Origin: Halobacillus campisalis
GTDB taxonomy: Bacteria; Bacillota; Bacilli; Bacillales; Halobacillaceae
Direction of reading: 5' to 3'
Assembly (NCBI RefSeq): GCF_030345335.1
Contig: NZ_JAPVRC010000003.1
Coordinates: 186,001-250,000, forward strand
Length of the DNA: 64,000 nt
Shown here: positions 8,624-17,393 of the stretch, piece by piece
Layout: each line of letters begins with the position of its first letter
How positions within the stretch are numbered: position 1 is the first letter of the stretch
Made by a program: the position numbers and the translations under genes
Notes under the pieces: model-generated
The model's database searches: none
Seen by the model: the letters and a program-made list of their open reading frames with translations, nothing else
Told to the model about the DNA's origin: nothing

Positions 8624-10150
8624 ATGAGTAAGACGACTGAAGAAAAAAGCAACAAGGGAATGACGAGATTTTTAAATGGAATTGAGAAACTCGGGAATAA
8701 ACTGCCAGAGCCGTTCATGCTATTCGTTTACCTCGCTGTGTTCACGATCCTGTTTTCATGGGTGGTATCGTTATTCGGCGTATCGGTTGAAGAGCCAGGT
8801 ACAGGTGAAGAAGTTGCGATTAAGAGCCTTGTCTCAGGAGAAGGATTGGAATACATTTTAACGTCCATGCTCGATAACTTTACCGGCTTTGCCCCGCTTG
8901 GTCTAGTACTTGCTATGATGTTAGGTATCGGACTTGCCGATAAAGTCGGTCTACTAGAAACAGCTATTAAAAGCACGATTTTAAAAGCACCTAAATCGTT
9001 AGTCACTTACGCAATTATCATGGTAGGGATCATGGGGAACCTGGCTTCAGATGCTGCTTTCGTAATCGTCCCTCCTTTGGCTGCCATGGTGTTCTACACG
9101 ATCGGACGTCACCCGCTCGCCGGTCTGGCTGCAGGGTTCGCTGGTGTAGGTTCTGGTTTTACCGCAAACTTTATCATTACAGGAACGGACGCACTGCTAT
9201 CAGGTATTTCTACTGAAGTTATGGAAGGGTTAGATTCCAGCATTGTAGTTACTCCAGTTGATAACTGGTATTTCATGATCGCTTCCGTTGTCGTATTATC
9301 TATTACGGGTGCACTCATCACTGAAAAAATCATCGAACCTCGCCTCGGAAAGTATGAAGGTGAAGGTGGAAGTGAGCTTGAACAAGTGACAGAGCTTGAG
9401 AAAAAAGGTTTCCGCAATGCTATCATTACCGGAGCAATTTTCCTTGCTGTACTAATTGCAGCCATTGCTTGGCCGGATTCCGCGCTAAGAAGTGAAGAAG
9501 GCGGTCTAGTGCCTTCGCCGTTCTTAGATGGTATTGTTCCGATCATCTTGTTCTTCTTCATTGCCATTGGTGTTGCCTACGGGGTTACAGTGAAAAAGAT
9601 CGAATCTACGAATGACATTTCCGGCTACATGGGCAATGCTATGAAGGATATGTCAGGATTTATCGTATTGATCTTTGCTGCCGCTCAATTTATCGCTTAC
9701 TTTGATTGGACAAACATTGGAACTTGGGTAGCGGTAAGCGGAGCGAATACGCTGGAAGCTATGAATATGACAGGGCTTCCGATCGTCGTTGGTTTCTCCA
9801 TATTGACGGCTTTCATGAACTTGTTGATTTTCAGTGGATCCGCGCAGTGGGCTTTGGAAGCACCGATCTTCCTACAAATGTTCTATTATTTAGACTATCA
9901 CCCTGCGTTCATCCAGGTTGCTTATCGTATTGCTGACTCATCGACGAACATTATTACGCCGATGAACCCATATATCATTGTCGTTCTCGCCTTTATGAGA
10001 GAATACAATAAGAAGGCTGGTCTTGGAACGTTAATTTCATTAATGCTTCCATACAGCATTATCTTCTTCGCCATCTGGATTGTGCTGCTTCTTGTTTTCG
10101 CAATCTTCGGCATTCCTTTTGGACCCGGAGTAGATATGTATATCAACTAA
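8624..10150 (+). CDS. AbgT-family transporter
   Basis: A 508-residue membrane protein with about 11-12 hydrophobic segments, of the AbgT (p-aminobenzoyl-glutamate transporter) family. Family-typical stretches include GNKLPEPFMLFVYLA, ASDAAFVIVPPLAAM, HPLAGLAAGFAGVGSGF, SGSAQWALEAPIF and STNIITPMNPY. Members import p-aminobenzoyl-glutamate or export antimicrobial sulfonamides using the cation gradient. The ATG at 8624 has GAAGGAAGGGTG upstream; a GTG at 8615 abuts that site and is unlikely to be used. It lies 99 bp after the regulator with its own operator. The pairing with AbgA-like hydrolases supports import of an amide-linked substrate for hydrolysis in the cell. Confidence 0.92.
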   Translation: MSKTTEEKSNKGMTRFLNGIEKLGNKLPEPFMLFVYLAVFTILFSWVVSLFGVSVEEPGTGEEVAIKSLVSGEGLEYILTSMLDNFTGFAPLGLVLAMMLGIGLADKVGLLETAIKSTILKAPKSLVTYAIIMVGIMGNLASDAAFVIVPPLAAMVFYTIGRHPLAGLAAGFAGVGSGFTANFIITGTDALLSGISTEVMEGLDSSIVVTPVDNWYFMIASVVVLSITGALITEKIIEPRLGKYEGEGGSELEQVTELEKKGFRNAIITGAIFLAVLIAAIAWPDSALRSEEGGLVPSPFLDGIVPIILFFFIAIGVAYGVTVKKIESTNDISGYMGNAMKDMSGFIVLIFAAAQFIAYFDWTNIGTWVAVSGANTLEAMNMTGLPIVVGFSILTAFMNLLIFSGSAQWALEAPIFLQMFYYLDYHPAFIQVAYRIADSSTNIITPMNPYIIVVLAFMREYNKKAGLGTLISLMLPYSIIFFAIWIVLLLVFAIFGIPFGPGVDMYIN

Positions 10151-10158
10151 TTCTTATA

Positions 10159-10193
10159 AAAATACGAGTCTCTTTGAGAGGCTCGTATTTTTT
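10159..10193 (+). terminator. Terminator of the AbgT gene
   Basis: AAATACGAGTCTC pairs with GAGGCTCGTATTT and is followed by T. Confidence 0.85.
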
Positions 10194-10244
10194 GTTTGGT
10201 TTTTATGTGTTCAGACTGTTTTCGTTATGTTTGACAGCGTTTGG

Positions 10245-10361
10245 AGCTCCGGGAAATAACTCGCTTTCCGTGGGAGCGCAGTGAGCCCTCCTCGAGCTGA
10301 CGCTCTCCGGGGACTCACCAAGCACTCTCTTCCCACAGGAGTCTCGCAATTTCCCGGAGCT
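10245..10361. repeat. Palindromic intergenic repeat, copy with AGCTCCGGGAAAT arms
   Basis: Outer arms AGCTCCGGGAAAT and ATTTCCCGGAGCT pair exactly. The inside carries the shared core: CTCGCTTTCCGTGGGAGCGC, then GTGAGCC, then CACCAAGCACTCTCTTCCCA, then CAGGAGTCTC. No coding potential. Confidence 0.88.
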
Positions 10362-10661
10362 TTTTGCGAAGATTAGTGAAACGAAACTTCTATTGTAGAA
10401 TGCTGAACCCTTAAAATAGCCATGATAAAAGTTTAATATCAGACTCCTTCTAAAAAAAGTTGTAGATTATACCTAAGTTTATGAAGGACGTTTATGATTT
10501 CTAAGAATTGCGCTGATGGAGAAAAAAGAAATTCGAAGAACAAAGTGATGCGGTGTTTACTAGCCTCATTGGTCGCTAAGCACTATAGCCGGAAAACTCA
10601 GCTTAGAAGTGAGTCCAAAGGTCTTTTCTATTCCATAGCTAGGGGGTTCGTTCATCTCATA

Positions 10662-10790
10662 CCGCGGGGTGGTTGGGAAGCTGCGAGACTCCCGTGGGAG
10701 AAGGATGTAGGCGAGATCCCACAGGGCTGTAAGCCCGAGGAAGCTCGCCACTTCCCCCACAGGAAAGCGAGTAGTTCCCAACCACCCCGG
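10662..10790. repeat. Palindromic intergenic repeat, copy with GGGGTGGTTGGGAA arms
   Basis: Arms GGGGTGGTTGGGAA and TTCCCAACCACCCC pair exactly. The internal core is the reverse complement of the copy at 10245. ORFs drawn through it are palindrome artefacts. With the copy at 10245 it occupies most of the gap before the YuiD-like gene. Confidence 0.88.
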
Positions 10791-10982
10791 ACTCTTCATA
10801 AGGCAACGAATCCCGTTTATCTCGAAAACAAATCCACCACAATACCTCCATATAATTGAATACCTCTCTCATGAATAGAAGTCCGTTCTTATTAGAAATT
10901 GAATATATATTGAATAAAATATTGAGAGAAGGGTATCAAACAAAAAGGAGATTATAAAAGAGATAAAACGGAGGGAACTAGT

Positions 10983-11462
10983 ATGAACCGCGGAATTCTG
11001 ACATCCATATCAGCCATCGCACTCGCACAGGGTTTGAAAATTTTGACACATAAAAAAGTATCCGGGAAATGGTCGCTGAAACCAATCCTGCAAACCGGCG
11101 GCATGCCAAGCTCCCACTCAGCAGGCGTAGCCTCACTGGCAAGCTACGTAGCCGCTAATCGCGGGACGAGACATATCGAAACATCTATAGCTGTCGTCTT
11201 CGGTTCGATCGTCATGTATGATGCCCAGGGTGTAAGGAGACATACAGGAGAAATCGCCCGCCTGGTCAATGATCTTGAGGATAATATCGAAACAATATCC
11301 GGCGATTTTCCAAGCTTAGAATTTGTGAAACGTGAAAAAGAGCTGAAAGAGCTGCTCGGACACCAGCCGCTGGAGGTACTGGTAGGGGCGCTTTTTGGAA
11401 TTTTTTACGGCCTGGCGTCAGCAAGGCTTGAAGACCGAAAACAAGATCAAATAGAAGCCTGA
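10983..11462 (+). CDS. yuiD: YuiD-like divergent PAP2 family membrane protein
   Basis: A 159-residue protein of the DUF212 (divergent PAP2) family, matching YuiD of Bacillus. The family motif GGMPSSHSAGV is at about 38-48, and DAQGVRRHTGEIA lies further on; these correspond to the phosphatase-type core of PAP2 enzymes in a reduced form. About three hydrophobic segments are seen, so it is probably membrane-bound. Some eukaryotic relatives and the fold suggest action on a lipid phosphate, but no substrate is established. The ATG is preceded by CGGAGGG at 7 nt. It is monocistronic, with repeats on both sides. Confidence 0.88.
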   Translation: MNRGILTSISAIALAQGLKILTHKKVSGKWSLKPILQTGGMPSSHSAGVASLASYVAANRGTRHIETSIAVVFGSIVMYDAQGVRRHTGEIARLVNDLEDNIETISGDFPSLEFVKREKELKELLGHQPLEVLVGALFGIFYGLASARLEDRKQDQIEA

Positions 11463-11498
11463 TTCTCTCTATGAGCGTCAGGTTTATTTTTTTATAGG

Positions 11499-11714
11499 CT
11501 ATGTTAAAGGTGGTTGTTGATGTTCATAAGAGCATTATTCAACAATATAGAAGGATTGTTGGATACTCAGTGTCGAGACATTTGTTGAGTGAATCAGGGC
11601 GGCGGGGAATGGCTCGCTTTCCGTGGGAGCGCGGTGAGCCTCCTCGGACGTCCCGTCCTGCGGGGTTTCACTTAGCACTCTCTTTCCACAGGAGTCTTCC
11701 CATTCCCTCCGCCC
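11499..11714. repeat. Palindromic repeat with upstream conserved flank
   Basis: The palindrome itself is 11597-11714, with arms GGGCGGCGGGGAATGG and CCATTCCCTCCGCCC (one mismatch). It is preceded from 11499 by a flank, GTTAAAGGTGGTTGTTGATG with ATTCAACAATAT, that also precedes the copies at 13561, 42951 and 59732. The repeat unit is therefore about 215 bp, not just the hairpin. Confidence 0.85.
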
Positions 11715-11833
11715 TTCTATAGCATATATCCTGCACTCGGCGTGTTCATTGGAGGGAAGTTTTAGAAGGACAATGAAAAAAGATATTTTGACGAGTCCTG
11801 ACACATATATTTATGAAAAAGGGGCGCCGTAAA

Positions 11834-12199
11834 ATGAAAATTTTTCTCTTGTTTCTGCTCCTCTCTCTAATAGCCGCATGCAGCGATACTGGTGTTGAAA
11901 AAACAGAATCGTTTAACACCTTCATTGATCAGATCGAGGGAGACACCTTTTTAGTCAACTGTACCCCTCAAATTTATGATGACGGCAGAGAAGTGCTGAT
12001 TCCATGCCGAGTTAGTCTTGCAGAGGAGGCTGTTGTCGAAGATGAGGACGGCCAAGAGATTTCGCCGGACAATTTAGATGCCCATCAAGAGGTGGAATTA
12101 TGGCTGGACCCTGCTGTTAATATTACGGACGACAACCTTGCGATTACCGTCAGTAAGGTTGTTATAGAGAGTGAGCTTCCTATTATAGATGAGGAGTAA
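11834..12199 (+). CDS. Small acidic lipoprotein, function unknown
   Basis: 121 residues beginning MKIFLLFLLLSLIAAC: a short signal peptide with a lipobox ending at Cys16. The mature part is acidic (VVEDEDGQEISPDN) and contains two further cysteines (VNCTPQ and IPCRVS) that could form a disulfide. I recognise no family; a DUF3221-like OB-fold lipoprotein is possible, because it has a similar alternating strand pattern. I prefer the ATG at 11834, with AAAGGGG upstream; the in-frame ATG at 11813 has no ribosome-binding site. It is monocistronic and ends at a shared bidirectional terminator. Confidence 0.72.
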   Translation: MKIFLLFLLLSLIAACSDTGVEKTESFNTFIDQIEGDTFLVNCTPQIYDDGREVLIPCRVSLAEEAVVEDEDGQEISPDNLDAHQEVELWLDPAVNITDDNLAITVSKVVIESELPIIDEE

Positions 12200-12227
12200 T
12201 TATTTTTCAGGACATCTTCTGAAGAAA

Positions 12228-12276
12228 ATAAAAACCCTTTATATAAGCCCGCTAAAAGCCGTAATAAAGGGTTTTG
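12228..12276. terminator. Bidirectional terminator between convergent genes
   Basis: AAAACCCTTTAT pairs with ATAAAGGGTTTT. It lies between the lipoprotein gene and the lipoyl-fold gene, which converge. Confidence 0.78.
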
Positions 12277-12292
12277 TTCCACGCTATATCTA

Positions 12293-12544
12293 TCAATCAC
12301 TTCCGATTTGCAAATCATCTTTTAAAATGGTCAATACAGATTCCGGGGTCACTTCTTGGCCTGGGCAAGTATCCACCGCTTCAATAATTCCGCTTACGCC
12401 GATAGAAACTTCAATGACTTGCTGATCTTCTGTTTCAATTAAGAATAGCGGCTCCCACTCATATACATAAGCTTGTTGATCGACTAAAACTTCCTTAATG
12501 GAGCCATAGCAAGGACTGTACACTTTTTCAAGTACTTCTTTCAT
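12293..12544 (-). CDS. Biotin/lipoyl-fold small protein lacking the modified lysine
   Basis: 83 residues that fit the biotinyl/lipoyl carrier fold as two quasi-repeats: YSPCYGSIKEVLVDQQAYVY and, after the hairpin turn, GVSGIIEAVDTCPGQEVTPE. In carrier domains the turn carries E(A/T)MK, with the modified lysine. Here the turn reads IETEDQQVIEV, so the lysine is replaced by acidic residues. The protein is therefore probably not biotinylated or lipoylated. The ATG is preceded by GGAGAG. No carboxylase or dehydrogenase genes are adjacent. It may be a structural or regulatory derivative of a carrier domain. Confidence 0.6.
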   Translation of the reverse strand: MKEVLEKVYSPCYGSIKEVLVDQQAYVYEWEPLFLIETEDQQVIEVSIGVSGIIEAVDTCPGQEVTPESVLTILKDDLQIGSD

Positions 12545-12920
12545 GATTCCTCTCCTTTGGTCGTGTTCCTGGAGTATGCAAATAAACCAGGCATCCTCTT
12601 TTTATTCTTAAACTGCGTTCCGGTAAACTTACTATATTCAATGGTCGGCCAAGCCATGACCATTGAGTGAATTTTTTTGTACAGTAATCAGTTTCTTCAG
12701 AGAATTTTAACCCCGTCGGACATTAGAAATCAAGGGTTAATTTTTTACAATAAACTTCTTAAATTCTCATGATGAATTTTTCAGGATATTAACACCTTTA
12801 TTTTCTGGAAGAGAGTTTAATTGTTTCCCTTTATGAATGATTCTGCAGTTAAAAATCACCGAATCGTCTAATTGCCCATACACTAATGATGGAACTTTAA
12901 ACAATAAGGAGAGGTGCAAT
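12545..12920. other. Intergenic region with one inverted repeat
   Basis: No gene is seen. CAATGGTC and GACCATTG (12639-12665), with GGC/GCC inside, form a hairpin followed by a run of T at 12672. It reads as a terminator on the plus strand, although no plus-strand gene precedes it. It may equally be an operator for the minus-strand gene. Confidence 0.4.
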
Positions 12921-13334
12921 ATGTATGGATATTACCACCCGCAAAATCAACAGTACACGCAATACTATAACCCGACGATTATGCCGAACGACCAGACATG
13001 GGAAGCCTGCAGGGATCGCTGTGCCAGATTAGGCTTTCAACCCGGCACAGCCGCATGGCAGAATTGTGTGCACGGCTGTATGGGACAGAATACAATTGAA
13101 AGAGAGCAAATGAGCCTTCCCGATCAATGGGTCGAATACATTCAGCCTTTAGTGGACAGAGCTCTTGAAGAAGTAGAAGAAGGGATCAACCTTACGCACT
13201 TATTTCAAGAATTCATTTTATCTGGGGTTTTAGTCGGGCAAGGCTTTGAGCCGGAGGAAGCAATAGAACAGGTGGAACTTTGGGAAAAAGGGGAATCAAA
13301 GCTGCTTCAGCAAAGCAAGATGATGAATATGTAG
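12921..13334 (+). CDS. Cysteine-containing hypothetical protein, possibly spore-associated
   Basis: 137 residues; family not recognised. The N-terminus (MYGYYHPQNQQYTQYYNP) is rich in Tyr, Gln and Pro, like spore coat proteins. A CRDRCARLGF...NCVHGCMGQ segment (about 31-57) has the spacing of a small helical Cys-x3-Cys pair hairpin (CHCH-like). The C-terminal half is acidic and helical. I set the start at the ATG at 12921, with AAGGAGAGG just upstream; the open frame extends further but lacks initiation signals. No signal peptide is seen. The spore-coat idea is inferred from composition only. Confidence 0.65.
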   Translation: MYGYYHPQNQQYTQYYNPTIMPNDQTWEACRDRCARLGFQPGTAAWQNCVHGCMGQNTIEREQMSLPDQWVEYIQPLVDRALEEVEEGINLTHLFQEFILSGVLVGQGFEPEEAIEQVELWEKGESKLLQQSKMMNM

Positions 13335-13396
13335 CAAGCAGGGCACGGATTAACATTAGCTCATAATATGTTCATATGACTCTTTATAAAAATAGA

Positions 13397-13443
13397 TAGG
13401 AAAAGTTCCCCTTATCCAGCAGGTGAGCTTTTCCTTTTTATTT
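13397..13443 (+). terminator. Terminator
   Basis: AGGAAAAG pairs with CTTTTCCT across a 30-nt loop region and is followed by T-rich sequence. Confidence 0.55.
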
Positions 13444-13444
13444 T

Positions 13445-13706
13445 AGCTACGTTAAACTTCGTTGATGATTCTCTAAAAGAAAATTATTCAATGAAATGGC
13501 AGGATTGTGAAGGATTTGATTGCAAGATAACCAGGGATCGTTGCCAGATAGACAGTCAGCAGGGTTGGTTGAGAAGCTACTCGCTTTCCTGTGGGGGAAC
13601 TGGCGAGACTCCTGTGGGAAAGAGTGCTTGGTGAGATCCCGCAGGACGGGACGTCCGAGAAAGCTCAACGCGCTCCACGGAAAGCGAGTTATTTCCCGAA
13701 GCTCTA
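13445..13706. repeat. Palindromic repeat with conserved flank
   Basis: The flank, GTTAAACTTCGTTGATGAT with ATTCAATGAAATGGCAGGAT, resembles those at 11499, 42838 and 59634. The palindrome (13561-13706) shares the core (CCTGTGGGAAAGAGTGCTTGG and the rest). Its outer arms are diverged: GGTTGAGAAGCT pairs imperfectly with TTTCCCGAAGCT. Confidence 0.82.
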
Positions 13707-13808
13707 ATCACTGCCATTGATAACGGAAACATCCCGAACATCCCGAAAGCTAAGCCTTCAATATAAGGGCGCTTTTATGCATATCAACACTGAAGTTGAA
13801 TACAGCCT

Positions 13809-14297
13809 TTATTTCTGCAAATAAGTCATTTTTCTAATGATTTCTTCGTGCTGTGGATACTCTTTGACCAGCTCATCCTGCGAAAACAATTCAAAATCCT
13901 CGAAATCGAAGCCAGGCGATACCATGCAGCCTACGAGTGAAAAAGTATCCTCCTCTTGAACCGAGGAGCCGAATATCGTATGTCTCGGCACTACAAACTG
14001 GGGGACTTCCCCTTTGTCGACATGCAGGCCAAGCTTCACTTCTTCATATTTCCCATCAGGATAAATCATATGGATGGTCAATGAACTCCCAGCGTGAAAA
14101 TACCATAGCTCATCCGACTGCAGTCTATGGAAATGAGATACTTCGCCTGAACGAAGGAGAAAATAAATACTCGTATACAAACTCCGATCTCCTTGAGCAA
14201 AACGTTCGACCTTCTCTGAAGCGTACGTCGGTTTATAGTACCCTCCTTCCGGGTGTGGTTCTAATTGCAGCTGATCGATAAAATTTTGTGCGTCCAT
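13809..14297 (-). CDS. Cupin-fold protein, DUF985 family
   Basis: 162 residues matching the DUF985 (YML079w-like) cupin family. Visible marks are LQLEPHPEGGYYKPTY at the N-terminus, SGEVSHFHRLQSDELWYFHAG (the first cupin motif, with His ligands), VPRHTIFGSSV and the C-terminal FSLVGCMVSPGFDFEDFELF. Structures of this family show a metal- or sugar-binding barrel; no enzyme activity is established. It is monocistronic on the minus strand, with a repeat downstream. The assignment to the family is firm; its role is unknown. Confidence 0.9.
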   Translation of the reverse strand: MDAQNFIDQLQLEPHPEGGYYKPTYASEKVERFAQGDRSLYTSIYFLLRSGEVSHFHRLQSDELWYFHAGSSLTIHMIYPDGKYEEVKLGLHVDKGEVPQFVVPRHTIFGSSVQEEDTFSLVGCMVSPGFDFEDFELFSQDELVKEYPQHEEIIRKMTYLQK

Positions 14298-14485
14298 TTC
14301 TATCCGCTCTCTTTCGCATTTAAGTATGTAGGGTCATTATATATGAAAAACTCATGATCATAAAAGTTGGGATTGCTTTTAATTCACGAATAATTTGTTA
14401 AAATTAAAATGGGATTTATTGTAATTAAATCCCGCAATCATTAGCAACTGTCACACATCCTGTAAGATGAAAGGAGCCAATAAAG

Positions 14486-14671
14486 GTGGCATGGGTTATT
14501 GTAGCTGCTATTCTTTTAGCTTTCATTGGTACGGCTGTTCATTTGGGATCAAATAAAATGTCTAACGAGAGAAAAAAAAGAGTGATAAAATCCGTTACGT
14601 GGAGTTCAGTTATCATAGGAGTTGGTCTTTTATGGTTTATGACTGAAAACATAAAGACTTTATTACAATAG
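14486..14671 (+). CDS. Small two-helix membrane protein
   Basis: 61 residues with hydrophobic segments at about 2-20 and 37-55, separated by the basic loop NKMSNERKKRVIKS. The GTG start at 14486 is preceded by AAGGAG at about 9 nt. No family is recognised. The topology is likely both termini outside. It is monocistronic and faces the Rieske protein gene convergently, with a hairpin at 14718-14740 between them. Confidence 0.62.
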   Translation: MAWVIVAAILLAFIGTAVHLGSNKMSNERKKRVIKSVTWSSVIIGVGLLWFMTENIKTLLQ

Positions 14672-14717
14672 CGCGGACACTCTTAAAGATGACAGGCGAA
14701 AAACTCATGTATTAATC

Positions 14718-14741
14718 CGCCCTGAGAAGATCAGGGCGGGT
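14718..14741. terminator. Terminator hairpin between convergent genes
   Basis: CCGCCCTGA pairs with TCAGGGCGG across a short loop. It lies 21 bp after the YhfW-like stop on the minus strand; the minus-strand side (ATTAATACATG) is only weakly T-rich. Confidence 0.6.
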
Positions 14742-14761
14742 TATATGAAGCTGCGTTTATG

Positions 14762-16273
14762 TTATTTATCGGATAATTTACTGAGCGGTTTGGTCGCCGG
14801 TCCTTCGATGACTTCGCCCTCAACGGTAAATCTGGAACCGTGGCAGGGACAGTCCCATGACCTATCTCCATTATTCCAATTTAATTCGCAGCCCATATGC
14901 GTACACGTCGTGTCCACGATACTTATAGAACCGTGTTCATCTTTGTAAGCTCCGGCTCTTTTTCCATTAATACGTACCACTGAACCTTCGTCCTTTGCGA
15001 GATCTTCCGGCTTTATATTTTTCCTGTCCAGTTTGCCTTTTACAAATTCTTTACCTACATCCATGTTTTCCTTTAAGAAACTTTTCACGTGTTGTTTTCC
15101 TAAATCGCGAGATGGTGAAAAAAGCTCAATATAGGGATTATCTTTTCCTGCGATCAGATCACTGATCACCTTTGCTGCGATAGTTCCGTTGGTCATCCCC
15201 CACTTAGCAAATCCGGCCGCTATGTGGATATTGCTGTTGTTCTTCGTAACCGGCCCTATATAAGGAACCATGTCCAGCGTAATCAAATCCTGTGAGGACC
15301 AATGGTAAGAGACATCCTCAGATCCGAACTGCTCCTTCGCATAAACCGCTAGATTCTCGTAGGATTCTTCCGTGTTTTCTTTTTGTCCCGACGGGTGGCC
15401 TTCTCCTCCAACAAGCAGAAGCTTCTCCCCATCTTCCGTTACAAAATGACGCAGCGATTTTTTCGGTTCTTCTGCGCTCAAGTACATCCCATCGGGGACG
15501 TTTTCAGCGGAGCGGACCGCAATGGAATAGGAACGCTCGACATGCAGTCGAGAAAAATACAATCCCTTAAAATCTGCAAAAGGAAAGTGGGTGGCCATGA
15601 CGACATGGTCTGACGTCACCGTATTTCCTTCTCTCGTCACCACTTCGGGACGATCTCCCTCCACTAGTTTTGCGGCTCGCGTGTTCTCAAATATCGGTGT
15701 GTTTTTTTCTTGGAGACGTTGGATCATTGATGCCAGATATTTCACCGGATGGAACTGGGCTTGATGATTAATTTTAACAGCTGAAGAAACAGAGTAGGGT
15801 AATTCAGTCACTTCCGCCAGCCCTCCATCTATACCTAAACGCTTATAAGCTTCAGCTTCTTTTTCTATCTTGCGGTTGGCTTCCTTAGAGTTCCCATAGA
15901 TGTAGGCATCCTGGTAAGAAAAATCACAGTCGATTTGCTCTTTTTTTCTAATATCATCAATACAGCTAAGTGCTTCTTCGTTCGCTTGATAGTAAAGCTT
16001 CGCCTTTTCTTCCCCCATCGTTTGAATGAGCGTGTCATAAATCAACCCGTGCTGCGAAGTAATTTTTGCGGTGGTATAGCCTGTGGTCCCTTCGATGATG
16101 CGGCCGGCTTCCAATAAGACGACATTATACCCTTTCTCTACTAGAAAATAGGCCGTCGTAATCCCGGTTATTCCTGTCCCAACCACGGTTACCTCTGTGT
16201 TCAAGTCTTTCGATAAACCAGGGAATGATTCAAGTTCAACGTCTCTCCAAAGTGAGTTTGGCTTTGTATTCAA
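14762..16273 (-). CDS. yhfW: FAD-dependent oxidoreductase with C-terminal Rieske domain (YhfW-like)
   Basis: A 503-residue fusion of a DAO-type flavoprotein and a Rieske [2Fe-2S] domain. The dinucleotide-binding motif VTVVGTGITGITTAYFLVEKG begins near residue 28. The C-terminal domain carries the cluster ligands as CTHMGCELNW and CPCHGSRF (about 453-480). The architecture and length match YhfW of Bacillus. It probably transfers electrons from an amine or similar substrate through FAD to the iron-sulfur cluster; the substrate is unknown. The TTG start at 16273 is preceded by AGGAGG at 8 nt. The Mn-catalase gene lies upstream on the same strand. Confidence 0.9.
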   Translation of the reverse strand: MNTKPNSLWRDVELESFPGLSKDLNTEVTVVGTGITGITTAYFLVEKGYNVVLLEAGRIIEGTTGYTTAKITSQHGLIYDTLIQTMGEEKAKLYYQANEEALSCIDDIRKKEQIDCDFSYQDAYIYGNSKEANRKIEKEAEAYKRLGIDGGLAEVTELPYSVSSAVKINHQAQFHPVKYLASMIQRLQEKNTPIFENTRAAKLVEGDRPEVVTREGNTVTSDHVVMATHFPFADFKGLYFSRLHVERSYSIAVRSAENVPDGMYLSAEEPKKSLRHFVTEDGEKLLLVGGEGHPSGQKENTEESYENLAVYAKEQFGSEDVSYHWSSQDLITLDMVPYIGPVTKNNSNIHIAAGFAKWGMTNGTIAAKVISDLIAGKDNPYIELFSPSRDLGKQHVKSFLKENMDVGKEFVKGKLDRKNIKPEDLAKDEGSVVRINGKRAGAYKDEHGSISIVDTTCTHMGCELNWNNGDRSWDCPCHGSRFTVEGEVIEGPATKPLSKLSDK

Positions 16274-16318
16274 TGAAATGACCTCCTTTTTGTACTTCCA
16301 TCAATACTGCAACAATAA

Positions 16319-16352
16319 AGAACACAGCGTGAAAGGCCACACTGTGTTCTGA
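16319..16352. terminator. Hairpin after the Mn-catalase gene
   Basis: AGAACACAG pairs with CTGTGTTCT; the T-run on the minus strand is weak. It separates the catalase gene from the YhfW-like gene. Confidence 0.6.
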
Positions 16353-16381
16353 GACTCTTACAGCTAAAGTACCCCGTATCC

Positions 16382-17206
16382 TTAGTCTTTCGTCGGAGGT
16401 GTACCATGCATATAACTGGGAGCAGGCTTCAATTCCTGTCTACCGCCATGAGCTTTAGGTGATTTCACATAACCGAATTCTCCTGCTCCATCAGGTGTTG
16501 TACCAGAAGTCCAGCTGCCCTTCGTGCTCTCTTCACCTTCTGAAAAATTAATGAGATCGTATGAAAAGTCAGTGGCTTCCCATTCTTTAGGAACCGTACC
16601 TGGAACCGTTGTGCCATGCTCTTCCTCCAACTCCTTCAATGCCGCTATCCATTGATTCTGGTGCATCGTATCACGTGCAAGAAGGAAAGAAAGCATTTCC
16701 TTTACTCCCTGGTCGTCTGTCATCTCGTATAAACGGGCCACCTGCAACCTTCCTTGAGACTCTGCATTCAAGTTGGCTCTAAGGTCTGTAATTAAGTTTC
16801 CACTTGCTACAATGTACCCTGCACTCCAGGGCACACCCGTACTGTTTTCCGGCATTGCCCCTAACCCTGAAACGATAGCATGATGAGGGTTCATGCCTCC
16901 CATAATGGCCCCAATCACTGGATCTTGCGCTGCTTTCTCCTGTTCATTAACTGGAGCGTCATCTAACAAACGGGCAATCATCGTAGAGATCATTTCAATA
17001 TGCCCCAGCTCTTCTGTACCGGTGTCCATAATAAGATCTTTGTACCGTTCGTCGCCTCTGGCGTTCCAACCTTGAAATAAGTACTGCATAGCGACCGAAA
17101 TTTCACCAAACTGTCCGCCTAAAATCTCCTGCAGCTGCTTGGCATAAACAGGATCTGGTCTTTCAGGTTTAGCATGGTACTGAAGCTCTTTTCTGTGAAA
17201 AAACAT
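16382..17206 (-). CDS. Manganese catalase
   Basis: 274 residues of the non-heme, dimanganese catalase family, which disproportionates H2O2 to O2 and water in the cytoplasm. The four-helix bundle carries the metal ligands in GQFGEISVAMQYLFQ (Glu), DTGTEELGHIEMI (Glu, His) and, later, AESQGRLQVARLYEM and LARDTMHQNQW. The N-terminus MFFHRKELQYHAKPERPDP is typical of Bacillus proteins of this class, some of which (CotJC, YdbD) are spore-associated. The ATG is preceded by an AAGGTGG site. It is monocistronic with a hairpin downstream. Confidence 0.93.
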   Translation of the reverse strand: MFFHRKELQYHAKPERPDPVYAKQLQEILGGQFGEISVAMQYLFQGWNARGDERYKDLIMDTGTEELGHIEMISTMIARLLDDAPVNEQEKAAQDPVIGAIMGGMNPHHAIVSGLGAMPENSTGVPWSAGYIVASGNLITDLRANLNAESQGRLQVARLYEMTDDQGVKEMLSFLLARDTMHQNQWIAALKELEEEHGTTVPGTVPKEWEATDFSYDLINFSEGEESTKGSWTSGTTPDGAGEFGYVKSPKAHGGRQELKPAPSYMHGTPPTKD

Positions 17207-17345
17207 TCGCTTACCACCTTTTTAAAATAATTTCCCTATGTAAAGTGAGGGAAGATTGGTTTGCTCTTTACTTTCCCAACTACCAAAAATCAATTCTTCC
17301 GTTTAAATTATATTTATATAATTTTCGAAAGTTTGTTTTATAAAA

Positions 17346-17383
17346 AAGTCCCCCTTCAGCTTTCATAAATCCTGAAGGGGGCG
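17346..17383 (-). terminator. Terminator of the YjzC-like gene
   Basis: CCCCCTTCAG pairs with CTGAAGGGGG. On the minus strand it is followed by ACTTTTTTA. Confidence 0.85.
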
Positions 17384-17393
17384 CACATAGTCA

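Noticed and set aside
9109-9567. 152-codon minus-strand ORF
   Set aside because: Antisense to the AbgT gene; Ser/Pro-rich shadow of a membrane protein.
10494-10859. 121-codon plus-strand ORF
   Set aside because: Runs through the palindromic repeat at 10662-10790; similar ORFs appear in every repeat copy.
15078-15100. CACGTG core that could be a third parS
   Set aside because: The flanks (CTTTT and TTGTT) match the consensus poorly, and it lies inside yhfW.
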